Shown: positions 45,648 through 54,717 of the stretch, in pieces
Layout of the letters: the number at the start of each line of letters is the position of its first letter
Numbering within the stretch: the stretch's first letter is position 1
NCBI RefSeq assembly: GCF_008711525.1
Contig: NZ_VXKS01000005.1
Location: 1-64,000 of the forward strand
DNA: 64,000 nt
Reading direction: 5' to 3'
Source of the DNA: Cysteiniphilum sp. JM-1
GTDB taxonomy: Bacteria; Pseudomonadota; Gammaproteobacteria; Francisellales; Francisellaceae
Translations under genes and position numbers: made by a program
Notes under the pieces: model-generated
Seen by the model: the letters and a program-made list of their open reading frames with translations, nothing else
Databases searched by the model: none
What the model was told of the DNA's origin: nothing

Positions 45648-47048
45648 TTACAGCATTTCTGCTATTGCTTCCTCGCCCTGTTTCACTTCTTTTTGTGCAC
45701 TTTCTTGCGCATTCTCTTGCTCTTTAAGATAACGTGTAGGCACGCCAAAATGTGTCAAACCATGTTGTGAGGCAAACTGATAATGTTTATACCCAAGCAA
45801 TTGATTGGCAATCAATGCACTGCGATAGGCACCAAGGGTTAAATCAGGAGCGCCAACACCATGACTATGCATTTCAGCATTTTGTACAAAGGCACGTAAT
45901 TCATGCACGTGCGCATGTTGCAGTTGATAGTTTTTATCGATCAGATAATTACCTGAATCATCGAGTGCGAAGTCGTCCGCCACCGTTTTTAACCAGCGCG
46001 ATAAATTATCCTCATAACCTGTGGCAGCGATAACATGATCCGTCTCAACCTTAAATGATTGCGCTTGATCGCGTTGGTGATAATGGCATCTTAATATTTG
46101 CTGTTGCTCACTTGAATAACAGGGCTCAACATCAACGAGCTCGCTATTACTAATGACTTCAAATGAGTGATCACCATATATCTTTCTTTGGTAGAGGAGC
46201 GTATAGATTTCTTTAAGCGTCTCGCCACTAATACCTTTATGCAGCAAACCCTGCTTAGTGACTAACTTTGTCTTTTTTTCTTTGGATAAATCATAAAAGT
46301 AATCAATATAATCTGGTGAGAAATGCTCCAAGGCAAGGGGGGTATGCTCCATTGGGAAAAAGCTTTTGCTGCGCGTAATCCAAGTTAACTTTGTTGATAT
46401 GTGCTTTGTAGACATCAAATCTAAAAATATCTCAGCTGCACTTTGCCCTGAGCCAATTAAAGTAATGTGCTTTTTTGATAACAGGCTATCTTTTATATCA
46501 AGATACTGTGCACTGTGATGAATATTCTCCTTTATTCGTTGTGACGCGTCCCTTAAGGCATGGGGCAACTGTGGCACCGAACCCACACCAAAGACAACAT
46601 TCTCAGCTGTCAGTTGCTTTACAAAGCCATTAGCATCTTTAATCGCTACCTGCCAAACATATTTATTTTGCTGCTTTAGCGTCTTGATTCTCACTGCCTC
46701 CATTGCAAAATGACAACTTGAGAGTTGTGCAATAACCCAGCGGCAATACTCATTATATTCTTTGCGTAGCATAAAAAAGCTCTCTTTAAAGAAAAACGGA
46801 TAGAGCAAGCCTTGCGCTTTAAGATAATTTAAAAAACTAAAACGATTTGTCGGATCCGCCATCGTCACGAGATCCGCCATAAACGGCACCTGTAAAGTAG
46901 TTGTTGGCATCATAACTCCTGCATGCCAATTAAACTCAGCCTTCTTGTCAACAAACATACACTTTAATGACTTATCAGCTAATAGCGCGGCTAGGCTTAA
47001 ATTAAATGGTCCAATACCAACACCTATCACATCATAATGCTGCATCAT
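45648..47048 (-). CDS. lysine/ornithine N-monooxygenase (IucD/PvdA/RhbE family)
   Basis: A 466-residue flavoenzyme that N-hydroxylates the side-chain amine of lysine, ornithine or a diamine for a hydroxamate siderophore. FAD site GVGIGPFNLSLAALL, NADPH site LIGSGQSAAEIFLDL, the substrate region WHAGVMMPTTTLQVPFMADLV and the C-terminal VIAATGYED are typical. The substrate cannot be read off; an aerobactin-like lysine route is plausible because no diaminobutyrate/diaminopropane genes adjoin. A Glu/Gln-rich tail ends the protein. The first 17 bases overlap the upstream synthetase gene. Confidence 0.92.
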   Translation of the reverse strand: MMQHYDVIGVGIGPFNLSLAALLADKSLKCMFVDKKAEFNWHAGVMMPTTTLQVPFMADLVTMADPTNRFSFLNYLKAQGLLYPFFFKESFFMLRKEYNEYCRWVIAQLSSCHFAMEAVRIKTLKQQNKYVWQVAIKDANGFVKQLTAENVVFGVGSVPQLPHALRDASQRIKENIHHSAQYLDIKDSLLSKKHITLIGSGQSAAEIFLDLMSTKHISTKLTWITRSKSFFPMEHTPLALEHFSPDYIDYFYDLSKEKKTKLVTKQGLLHKGISGETLKEIYTLLYQRKIYGDHSFEVISNSELVDVEPCYSSEQQQILRCHYHQRDQAQSFKVETDHVIAATGYEDNLSRWLKTVADDFALDDSGNYLIDKNYQLQHAHVHELRAFVQNAEMHSHGVGAPDLTLGAYRSALIANQLLGYKHYQFASQHGLTHFGVPTRYLKEQENAQESAQKEVKQGEEAIAEML

Positions 47049-48762
47049 ACACCTCCGCCATCAATGGATTACTGATCTTTGTATACACTGATTGCCGCTC
47101 TAATGGTGCTTGCAATTCGTCCAAACCATTAAGACGCGTTAATAAGTTTGCTTTACTTGGTAGCGTCTCTGCTGTTAATAAATACTGACAAAACCGATTA
47201 TTTGTTTGGTAAGTGCTTGAGAAGCTCTCTAAAAAACAGATCACCTTATTAATTAATATTTCCTCTTCAATCTCGGCAGGAATTGCTAAAGCCTCAATCA
47301 CTGCTAACAGTTGATTGACAATAAAATAATAACAAAAATGATGATCAATAAATGCTTCATTGCCATCACATAGATGAATCAACTGCTCTTTGGTGGCAAC
47401 ATGATGCAAACTCGGATGATCGTGAATATAGTAATAGCCCTGACTATCACGATAAAACCCCGCAACAGGTAAAGCATCTTCAAAGCGCACCAATAAGTTC
47501 TGCTGGTGCGCCTCTAACGCTATACCGTATTGACTATAAAGCCATAACACTGGCGCAATCGCACATTTAAGATAAGCATTTAGCCATTTTACTGCTGCCA
47601 CTGGTAATGATGATTTATCCTTTCGCGCATGATAAGCCACCATCTGATTTAAGCGGCAAATAGATTGCATCGGATGCAGACTGGTTAAACTCGCAATGCA
47701 GCTAACATCATCTTTAAGCGAGAAAGGATTATGCCGCACGATGCATATACTTGGCTCATACAGTTTACCATCCACTGTCAATCCCGCAAAAGCTGGATCC
47801 GTAATCAAAGAAAAACATGGAAATTTCCCTGCTAAAACATCCTTTAATTTATCCCTTGCCAATACATCAACAGCGACACTTCGATAACACTCTCTTGTGG
47901 CATTAACGCGCACTGAATTCGTAATCGCAATGTTAAGTGAAAATTTAAACATCACATCCACCTCTGGACTATAAACTGTGCGCACTGAGGTTGTTGCATA
48001 AAAGCATGGTCCTAAAGTGCCAAGATCAAGTATTTTCCCAGCTTTAAGATATGTTTGAATCTCAGGCTGCTGCAATAGGTAGCTAGCCTGCCATGGATGA
48101 GTGACAAATAGCGTTTGATTATCAGCAAGTGTGATCTTAGGTTCATTTTTTAAAAAGCGCATAATAATTTCTGTCACTGAGCAATCAAGGTTTGAGTGCG
48201 TATCTGTAATTGAGCAATCAACAATAAAATAATGAAGCTTAAACCCGCTTTGTGTTTCAGGTGAGTAATCAATCAGCTCCTGTTTATTAAAACCCTCTCG
48301 CGATTTGCCATCAGGCTGTAAACGGTGCCCTAATAGATGATTTTGCTCACTTAATAGAAAATTTGACTGAACATCGAGCATACGATCAAGACTAGACTGT
48401 CGATACGCCAAAATCATAGCCAACTGCTCGGCGGAGTTAATAGTACGTCTTAATGTATCATCCAAATACGTAAGTGAGATCTGCTCCGGCAAAGCCAATA
48501 AGATCAAATGCATTGCAAATAATGGGGTAATGTTTATCTGTTCATTAACCGTTTGATAACTTATGGGCAACTGCCAAATCGGTGATTTAAGTCTTGGTGA
48601 CAAATGAACATTAATCAGTAAGCAAGCGTTTTCTTCTTTGCACGGAATTTTTAAGCGATATTGATCATCGCTAATTTTTTTAAGCATATAGTGGTGTTTA
48701 AATTCACGGTAATAACAATTTAGTAAATGTTTTAAAGTTTCTTCATAAGCACGCATTAGCAT
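47032..48762 (-). CDS. NIS siderophore synthetase (IucA/IucC family)
   Basis: A 576-residue NRPS-independent synthetase, the first gene of the siderophore operon. THPWQASYLL, TTSVRTVYSPEVDVMFKFSLNIAITN, and the C-terminal IALEAHQQNLLVRFED with RDSQGYYY are family motifs of the ATP-citrate ligases. It probably attaches the first hydroxamate to citrate and the fused enzyme the second. AAAGGAAAG stands 5 bases before the ATG. Confidence 0.92.
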   Translation of the reverse strand: MLMRAYEETLKHLLNCYYREFKHHYMLKKISDDQYRLKIPCKEENACLLINVHLSPRLKSPIWQLPISYQTVNEQINITPLFAMHLILLALPEQISLTYLDDTLRRTINSAEQLAMILAYRQSSLDRMLDVQSNFLLSEQNHLLGHRLQPDGKSREGFNKQELIDYSPETQSGFKLHYFIVDCSITDTHSNLDCSVTEIIMRFLKNEPKITLADNQTLFVTHPWQASYLLQQPEIQTYLKAGKILDLGTLGPCFYATTSVRTVYSPEVDVMFKFSLNIAITNSVRVNATRECYRSVAVDVLARDKLKDVLAGKFPCFSLITDPAFAGLTVDGKLYEPSICIVRHNPFSLKDDVSCIASLTSLHPMQSICRLNQMVAYHARKDKSSLPVAAVKWLNAYLKCAIAPVLWLYSQYGIALEAHQQNLLVRFEDALPVAGFYRDSQGYYYIHDHPSLHHVATKEQLIHLCDGNEAFIDHHFCYYFIVNQLLAVIEALAIPAEIEEEILINKVICFLESFSSTYQTNNRFCQYLLTAETLPSKANLLTRLNGLDELQAPLERQSVYTKISNPLMAEVYDAAL

Positions 48763-48801
48763 GACTACTTTCCTTTTTAGTCGTCGGGGTAATCAATAAA
48801 C

Positions 48802-48830
48802 ATTATATTGATAATAAATATCATTATCAA
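48802..48830 (-). promoter_or_regulatory. sigma70 promoter of the siderophore operon
   Basis: On the minus strand TTGATA (48830-48825) and TATAAT (48807-48802) are separated by exactly 17 bases. The start site would fall near 48795, about 33 bases before the first ATG (48762). Confidence 0.8.
48810..48828. promoter_or_regulatory. Fur-box match overlapping the siderophore promoter
   Basis: GATAATAAATATCATTATC matches the 19-base consensus GATAATGATAATCATTATC at 16 positions, with mismatches only at 7, 9 and 10. It fills the spacer and part of the -35 of the promoter, so Fe2+-Fur binding would block polymerase. Iron repression of the whole siderophore operon follows. Confidence 0.85.
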
Positions 48831-48868
48831 TATTTTACGGCAAAACCGAACCATCAAGCAAAGCAATA

Positions 48869-48900
48869 AATACTGTAAAATGGTTTGTGGCTGGTATACA
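48869..48900 (+). repeat. 32-base block shared with the nrd upstream region
   Basis: Matches 32527-32558 at 28 of 32 positions, including the cores CTGTAAAATGGTTT and GGTATACA. Both copies read toward the downstream gene (ribF here, the riboswitch/nrdA there). The GGTATACA end gives a possible -10. It could be a shared promoter or regulator site. Confidence 0.6.
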
Positions 48901-48971
48901 ATGCTTGACAGTTTTTAACACCACGCTTTGCAATATGTAAAAGCGATTAATTAGGCATAAATAAACTTAAC

Positions 48972-49898
48972 ATGCAGCTGTTACGATTTGCAGATTTACA
49001 TAACAATAAAAATCAAACACCAAGCATTGTCACCATTGGTAACTTTGATGGCATGCATTTGGGGCATCAGTATATTATCAATTATGTGCAGCAACTGGCT
49101 AAAACCAATAATGCTAAAGCGACAGTGGTGACATTTGAGCCGCAACCGAAAGAGTTTTTTTTAAAAGAAGCTGCGCCTTTGCGCATTACGCCTTTTCGTG
49201 ACAAGATCCAAGCATTTAAAGCACTCAATATCGATCAGGTATTGTGCCTGCAGTTTAATCAAAAACTTGCGATGTTATCAGCTGGAGCCTTTGTTAAAGC
49301 AGTTCTTGTTGATGGTCTTAATGCTCAGCATGTCATTATTGGTGATGACTTTCGTTTTGGTTATCAACGTCAAGGGGATTTTAAGCTACTTAAAGACTTA
49401 GGGCAAAAATATGACTTTAGCGTAGAAAGCCTCCCTTCCTATACTTTAGATGATACACGCATTAGCAGCAGCCACATCCGCCAACTACTAAATAGCGGTC
49501 AATTCAATGATGCCGCGCATTTTTTGGGACACAGCTACTCGCTCAGTGGTCGCGTGCATCATGGTGATCAAAATGGGCGTAAAATTGGTTTTCCAACAAT
49601 TAACATCCCAATGCCAACAGCCGTTGTCGTTTCAGGGGTTTATGTTGTCAACGTGCATGTTCATGGTAAAACATATCACGGCATTGCCAATATCGGCATC
49701 CGCCCAACAGTCGGTGGCAGATTACGTTTATTAGAGACACATATTTTTGATTTCACACATGACTTATATGGGCAATATGTTACGATTGAGTTTTTGCACT
49801 TTGTGCGTAGCGAGAAAAAATTTGCACACTTTGACGCACTCAAAGCACAAATTAATGATGATAAACTAGCGGCACTTACGTGGCTTGAAAAACAATAG
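48972..49898 (+). CDS. ribF: bifunctional riboflavin kinase/FAD synthetase
   Basis: Makes FMN from riboflavin, then FAD. The 308 residues contain the N-terminal adenylyltransferase (TIGNFDGMHLGHQYII, about 20-36; ISSSHIRQLL) and the C-terminal flavokinase (GRVHHGDQNGRKIGFPTINI, then GIANIGIRPT). It heads the conserved ribF-ileS-lspA block. It is unlinked to the rib biosynthesis operon at 57-60 kb. Confidence 0.95.
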   Translation: MQLLRFADLHNNKNQTPSIVTIGNFDGMHLGHQYIINYVQQLAKTNNAKATVVTFEPQPKEFFLKEAAPLRITPFRDKIQAFKALNIDQVLCLQFNQKLAMLSAGAFVKAVLVDGLNAQHVIIGDDFRFGYQRQGDFKLLKDLGQKYDFSVESLPSYTLDDTRISSSHIRQLLNSGQFNDAAHFLGHSYSLSGRVHHGDQNGRKIGFPTINIPMPTAVVVSGVYVVNVHVHGKTYHGIANIGIRPTVGGRLRLLETHIFDFTHDLYGQYVTIEFLHFVRSEKKFAHFDALKAQINDDKLAALTWLEKQ

Positions 49899-49944
49899 AA
49901 CAAATATAAAAAGAATAATAAGGGAACGGGTTAAAGGGTAAAAT

Positions 49945-52752
49945 ATGGCAGATTATAAAAGCACATTAAACTTGCCGAAAACATCATTTTCAATGAAGGC
50001 AAACCTTGCGCAAAAAGAACCGATGCGCTTAAAACAATGGTATAGCGATGAAGCTTACCAGCAGATTCGCGAGCATTTCGCTGGTAGAGACAAGTTTGTT
50101 TTGCACGATGGTCCTCCCTATGCCAATGGCGATATTCACGTTGGACACGCGGTCAATAAGATCTTAAAAGATATGGTGATCCGCTCAAAAACACTCTCAG
50201 GCTTTGACGCACCTTATGTCCCAGGTTGGGATTGCCATGGTTTACCGATTGAGCTGCAAGTAGAGAAGAAGCATGGTAAAGCGGGTGCTAAAATTAGTGC
50301 TAATGCTTTTCGTAAAGAATGTCGCAAATATGCCGCTAAACAAGTACAGCGCCAGATTACAGACTTTAAGCGTCTGGGTATTTTAGGCGATTGGGATAAG
50401 CCTTACTTAACCATGAACTTTGACTACGAAGCCAATATGGTGAGAACTTTAGGTAAGATCATTGAAAATGGTCACTTAACCAAAGGCTTCAAACCAGTCC
50501 ATTGGTGCCCTGAGTGTGGCTCAGCACTTGCTGAAGCCGAAGTTGAATACAAAGATAAAATCTCACCTGCTATCGATGTTAAATTTGCCATTATTGAGCC
50601 AAACACTTGGGCGGAGCGCTTTGGTTTAGATGCTTTACCTGAAAACACATCTGCGGTTATTTGGACAACAACACCATGGACGTTACCCGCCAATCAGGCG
50701 ATTGCCGTGCATAATGAAATAAGCTATGCCGTAGTAAACTTCAATCATGATCAACATATTATTGTTGCAACAGAACTGGTGGAGTCGATTATGAAGCGCG
50801 CTGGTATTGAAGAATACCATATCCTTGCTAGTGTTTCAGGTGATCAGTTGACTAATTTAAAAGCACATCATCCTTTTTATAACCGTATTGTGCCCGTGCT
50901 TCATGGTGATCATGTTACCGTTGATTCCGGAACTGGTCTTGTGCATACCGCACCGGCTCACGGGGTTGAGGATTTCGCGTTAGGTAAACTGCATGACCTA
51001 CCTGTTGACAACCCCGTTAACAACAATGGCTGCTATCACAGTAACACCGAGCTTTTTGCTAATGAATTTGTCTTTAAAGCCAATGATCATGTGATTGAAG
51101 TGTTAACACAAAACAACGCCCTTCTTAATTTAAATAAACTAGAGCACAGCTATCCACATTGCTGGCGCCACAAGACACCACTGATTTTCCGTGCTACACC
51201 ACAATGGTTTATCAGCATGGAAAAAAATAAATTGCGTGCACGTGCTGAAGAAACCATCAAAGAAGTGAAATGGGTGCCTAGCTGGGGACAAAGCCGTATT
51301 GAAGCGATGATGCAAGATCGCCCTGATTGGTGTATCTCACGTCAACGTACTTGGGGCGTGCCTATTCCTTTATTTATTCACAAGGAAACCGAAAAGTTAC
51401 ACCCACAAACTCAAGACATTATTGAGAAAGTTGCTAACGCCATTGCCAAAGGTGGTGTTGAAGCATGGTTTGATGCTGATGATAGTCAGTTCATTACTGA
51501 AACTGAAGATTATCAACGCGTCACCGACACACTTGATGTCTGGTTTGACTCAGGCTGCTCAAATGCTTGTGTGCTTGAGCATAATGAAGATTTGCAATTC
51601 CCTGCTGATTTATATCTTGAAGGTTCTGATCAGCATCGTGGTTGGTTTCAAACTTCACTCTTAACAAGCTTAGCGCGTCGCGATCAAGCGCCCTTTAAGC
51701 AAGTTTTAACCCACGGGTTTACCGTTGACGCCCATGGCAAGAAGATGTCAAAATCCCTTGGCAACGTTGTCTCACCACAGGATGTTGTCAACACATTAGG
51801 CGCTGATATCTTAAGATTATGGGTTGCAGCAACTGATTATCGCACTGAGATGACCGTATCTGATGAAATTCTCAAGCGTAATGCCGATACCTACCGCCGC
51901 TTGCGTAATACTGCACGCTTTTTATTATCGAATCTTGAAGGCTTTAATCCACAAACTGATTTAATCGACTTTGATCAGTTGGTTGCATTGGATCAATGGG
52001 CAATTGCCAAGGCAGATGAAGTGCAACAGAAAATTATAAAAGCGTATGATGAGTATAACTTCCATGTTGTGGCACAACAGATTCATCATTTCTGCTCAAT
52101 TGATATGGGTAGCTTTTATCTTGATGTCATTAAAGATCGTCAATACACCGCAAAAGCCCACGGTTTGGCACGCAAGTCTGCACAAACGGCAATGTATCAT
52201 ATCATTCATGCTTTAGTGCGTTGGATGTCACCGATTTTATGCTTTACGGCTGATGAAATTTATGAAGCGATTCCTGGCGAGAAATCACCTTTTGTTAGCT
52301 GTGAATGGTATCAAGGCTTATCACAAATGCCGCAATCAGCTGAGCTTGATCTGCCCTTTTGGCAGACGATTCAAGAGGTGCGCACCGAATGCAACAAACT
52401 ACTTGAAGCCAAGCGTGCTGAGGGTGTGTTAGGCGCTTCCCTTGAGGCCAATGTCACGCTTTATGCTAACGATGCCTTACTAGCGCAATTAGCTAAGCTT
52501 AAAGATGAGCTACGCTTTGCATTGATCGTTTCTGATGCGCATATTAAGCCATTAGCTGAAAAGCCTGAGTTTGCGCATGACTCAAGTATTAAAGGCTTAA
52601 GCATTGTTGTGGAGAAATCCACTGCACAAAAATGTGAGCGTTGCTGGCATCGCCGCGAAGATGTCGGCAGCCATAGCGAGTATGCTGATATTTGCGGCAG
52701 ATGTATTGAAAACATCACCACTGAACAAGGAGAGCTACGTGAGTTTGCGTAA
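49945..52752 (+). CDS. ileS: isoleucyl-tRNA synthetase
   Basis: Charges tRNA-Ile. The 935-residue class I enzyme has the HIGH variant [16 protein letters not shown] (about 58-68), the editing domain (about 195-400, [12 protein letters not shown]), KMSKSLGN (about 600), the anticodon-binding region and a C-terminal zinc finger [10 protein letters not shown] followed by CGRC. AAAGGG precedes the ATG. The stop overlaps the lspA start. Confidence 0.97.
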   Translation: MADYKSTLNLPKTSFSMKANLAQKEPMRLKQWYSDEAYQQIREHFAGRDKFVLHDGPPYANGDIHVGHAVNKILKDMVIRSKTLSGFDAPYVPGWDCHGLPIELQVEKKHGKAGAKISANAFRKECRKYAAKQVQRQITDFKRLGILGDWDKPYLTMNFDYEANMVRTLGKIIENGHLTKGFKPVHWCPECGSALAEAEVEYKDKISPAIDVKFAIIEPNTWAERFGLDALPENTSAVIWTTTPWTLPANQAIAVHNEISYAVVNFNHDQHIIVATELVESIMKRAGIEEYHILASVSGDQLTNLKAHHPFYNRIVPVLHGDHVTVDSGTGLVHTAPAHGVEDFALGKLHDLPVDNPVNNNGCYHSNTELFANEFVFKANDHVIEVLTQNNALLNLNKLEHSYPHCWRHKTPLIFRATPQWFISMEKNKLRARAEETIKEVKWVPSWGQSRIEAMMQDRPDWCISRQRTWGVPIPLFIHKETEKLHPQTQDIIEKVANAIAKGGVEAWFDADDSQFITETEDYQRVTDTLDVWFDSGCSNACVLEHNEDLQFPADLYLEGSDQHRGWFQTSLLTSLARRDQAPFKQVLTHGFTVDAHGKKMSKSLGNVVSPQDVVNTLGADILRLWVAATDYRTEMTVSDEILKRNADTYRRLRNTARFLLSNLEGFNPQTDLIDFDQLVALDQWAIAKADEVQQKIIKAYDEYNFHVVAQQIHHFCSIDMGSFYLDVIKDRQYTAKAHGLARKSAQTAMYHIIHALVRWMSPILCFTADEIYEAIPGEKSPFVSCEWYQGLSQMPQSAELDLPFWQTIQEVRTECNKLLEAKRAEGVLGASLEANVTLYANDALLAQLAKLKDELRFALIVSDAHIKPLAEKPEFAHDSSIKGLSIVVEKSTAQKCERCWHRREDVGSHSEYADICGRCIENITTEQGELREFA

Positions 52753-53218
52753 CAATCAACTGCGTTGGGTTATTTTAAGTATTATTGTCATTATTATTGA
52801 CCTTGGCACAAAGTACCTTGCCTCACAAAATCTAACTTATGGACAACCAGTTGAAATCCTGCCCTTTTTCAACTTAACCTTATTGCATAATTATGGTGCG
52901 GCATTTAGCTTTCTAAGTAATGCCAACACCACATGGCAAGTGATTGTCCTCTCCGCTATTGCCCTTATCGTCGCTATTGTGATCTTAATATGGTTAGCGC
53001 GTTTGCCTAAAAACAAAAACCTAACTGCCTGCGCCTTATCGCTTATCTTGGGTGGCGCCTTGGGTAATGTCTATGATCGCATGATTCACGGTTATGTCGT
53101 TGACTTTCTTGATTTTCATATCAACAATTACCATTGGCCAGCATTTAATATCGCAGACTCTGCCATTTGTATCGGTGCCGTGATTTTGATTTTGATGAGT
53201 TTTAAATCTAAAAAATAA
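52739..53218 (+). CDS. lspA: lipoprotein signal peptidase
   Basis: Inner-membrane aspartyl protease that removes signal peptides from diacylated prolipoproteins. The start is GTG 52739 with AAGGAG six bases upstream, giving 159 residues and a 14-base overlap with ileS. Four membrane segments; conserved [43 protein letters not shown] (first catalytic Asp region) and [12 protein letters not shown] with the second Asp. Confidence 0.96.
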   Translation: MSLRNNQLRWVILSIIVIIIDLGTKYLASQNLTYGQPVEILPFFNLTLLHNYGAAFSFLSNANTTWQVIVLSAIALIVAIVILIWLARLPKNKNLTACALSLILGGALGNVYDRMIHGYVVDFLDFHINNYHWPAFNIADSAICIGAVILILMSFKSKK

Positions 53219-53420
53219 CAGCTATCGCCCTATTGAATACGCGTTGGCTGAGCGTTAGTCGAAGCCTTTTATACTACTTGCTATACACCCTTCGACTCCG
53301 CTCAGGGGACGGTCTACGCTAAAGAGACGAAATCAGCAGGTAACTGTTAGCTGAACGCCAGTCGAAGCCATTTTACATACTACAAGCACATACACCCTTC
53401 GACTTTTCTCAGGGTACGAT
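53219..53420. repeat. two REP-like elements, copies C and D
   Basis: C (53243-53308): GGCTGAGCGTTAGTCGAAGC, then CCCTTCGACTCCGCTCAGGGG. D (53345-53418): AGCTGAACGCCAGTCGAAGC, then CCCTTCGACTTTTCTCAGGG. Each forms a long imperfect hairpin. Spacing between units is about 100 bases. They follow the ribF-ileS-lspA block and may stabilise or end its transcript. Confidence 0.85.
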
Positions 53421-53483
53421 ATTAAAAATTGCAAACTGAGTTTGCAATTTTTAATTCAAATTGCAAACTCAGTTTGCAATTTG
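53421..53483. repeat. twin perfect palindromes upstream of the AAA_14/DUF4143 ATPase gene
   Basis: The first is 35 bases: arms ATTAAAAATTGCAAACT (53421-53437) and its complement (53439-53455) around a central G. The second is 27 bases: CAAATTGCAAACT (53457-53469) and its complement (53471-53483) around a central C. They share the core TTGCAAACT-S-AGTTTGCAA and stand one base apart, 52 bases before the ATPase start. No T-tract follows, so they look like binding sites or a mobile repeat rather than a terminator. Confidence 0.9.
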
Positions 53484-53535
53484 CATGATTCATCTGATAC
53501 CATTCACCTATTCTCGTCAAATGTGATTCGTCATA

Positions 53536-54690
53536 ATGTATAAAAGATTACTTAGCATTGATACCAAGATGAAAGCAAGTGTTTTCTTATTTGGACCTCG
53601 AGGCACAGGCAAAACGCATTGGTTAAAAGACACATTTCCTTCGGCTATTTATTTAGATTTACTAGATGATGCAACTTACACAGAGCTGCTTGGCGACCCA
53701 AAAGCATTATCGCGTAAAATTCCTAAAGCCTATAACGATTGGGTTATTATCGATGAAGTTCAGAAAATTCCAAACCTACTTAATGAAGTACATCGCCTTA
53801 TTGAACATCAAGGACAGCGCTTTATATTGACGGGCTCTAGTGCTCGCGCACTTCGCAAAAAAGGAGTTAATCTTCTCGCAGGACGCGCATTAACTTATCA
53901 TATGCACCCACTAACTGCCCTTGAGCTTTCCAATGATTTTGATTTAGCTTTTTCGATACAGTACGGGACACTTCCCATGACGTATAGCGTTAATCAGCCA
54001 GAGCACTTTCTTAAAAGTTATGTGCAGACTTATTTAAAAGAGGAAGTTCAGCAAGAAGCATTAACCAGAAGCTTATCTCTCTTCACAAAGTTTTTACAAA
54101 CAGCGAGCTTTTCGCAAGGTGAAACAATTAACTATAGCAATATTGCGCGTGAAATTGGCAGTAACCACCAAAGTGTGCGTAACTTCTTTGATATTCTCGA
54201 GGATTTGCTCATTGCTTATCGACTGCCAATCTTCACACGACGTGCAAAACGTGATGTTATTACACAGCCAAAGTTCTATTATTTTGATACTGGCGTATAT
54301 CGCGCCATTCGCCCCAAAGGAGTGCTTGATTCTGAAGAAGAACTCTCAGGTGCCGCCTTTGAAACATTATTTTTTCAACAAGCTAAAGCATTGAATGATT
54401 ATTTTTTCTGGGGATATGACTTTTATTATTGGCGAACACGCACGCAACAAGAAGTTGATTTTGTTTTATATGGGGAAAGAGGTTTATATGCCATTGAAAT
54501 TAAACGCAAAGCCAAGCTCACAGCACAAGACTTTAAAGGGTTAGCTCTTTTTCAAAAGGATTACCCGATGGCAAAATGCATTATGTTATATGGTGGAGAT
54601 CAAACCTATTATGACAATGAAGTAAAAGTCATTCCCTTTGCAGTGGCAATTCAGTCACTTGATAGGCTCCTAGCGGGAGACGACTTATGA
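53536..54690 (+). CDS. AAA_14/DUF4143 family ATP-binding protein
   Basis: A 384-residue protein. The N-terminal AAA_14 domain has Walker A FGPRGTGKTHWL (about 19-30), Walker B WVIIDEVQKIPNLLNEVH (about 73) and sensor LTGSSARALRK. A winged-helix-like segment is in the middle (INYSNIAREIGSNHQSVRNFFDILED). The C-terminal DUF4143 has the pattern EVDFVLYGERGLYAIEIKRK of a PD-(D/E)xK nuclease-like core. The function of this widespread family is unknown. No ribosome-binding site is obvious. It is likely an accessory, horizontally spread gene with the adjacent palindromes. Confidence 0.92.
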   Translation: MYKRLLSIDTKMKASVFLFGPRGTGKTHWLKDTFPSAIYLDLLDDATYTELLGDPKALSRKIPKAYNDWVIIDEVQKIPNLLNEVHRLIEHQGQRFILTGSSARALRKKGVNLLAGRALTYHMHPLTALELSNDFDLAFSIQYGTLPMTYSVNQPEHFLKSYVQTYLKEEVQQEALTRSLSLFTKFLQTASFSQGETINYSNIAREIGSNHQSVRNFFDILEDLLIAYRLPIFTRRAKRDVITQPKFYYFDTGVYRAIRPKGVLDSEEELSGAAFETLFFQQAKALNDYFFWGYDFYYWRTRTQQEVDFVLYGERGLYAIEIKRKAKLTAQDFKGLALFQKDYPMAKCIMLYGGDQTYYDNEVKVIPFAVAIQSLDRLLAGDDL

Positions 54691-54717
54691 GAAAGGAAAC
54701 TTTCTTGCCAATCTACT

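Noticed and set aside
53421-53483. Twin palindromes considered as an intrinsic terminator for lspA
   Set aside because: AT-rich stems without a following T run, and two near-identical copies, fit a binding site or repeat better.
54691-54717. Small inverted repeat AGAAAG-TTTC-CTTTCT between convergent genes as a terminator
   Set aside because: The stem is only 6 bp and AT-rich with no clear T-tract; support is too weak to list.
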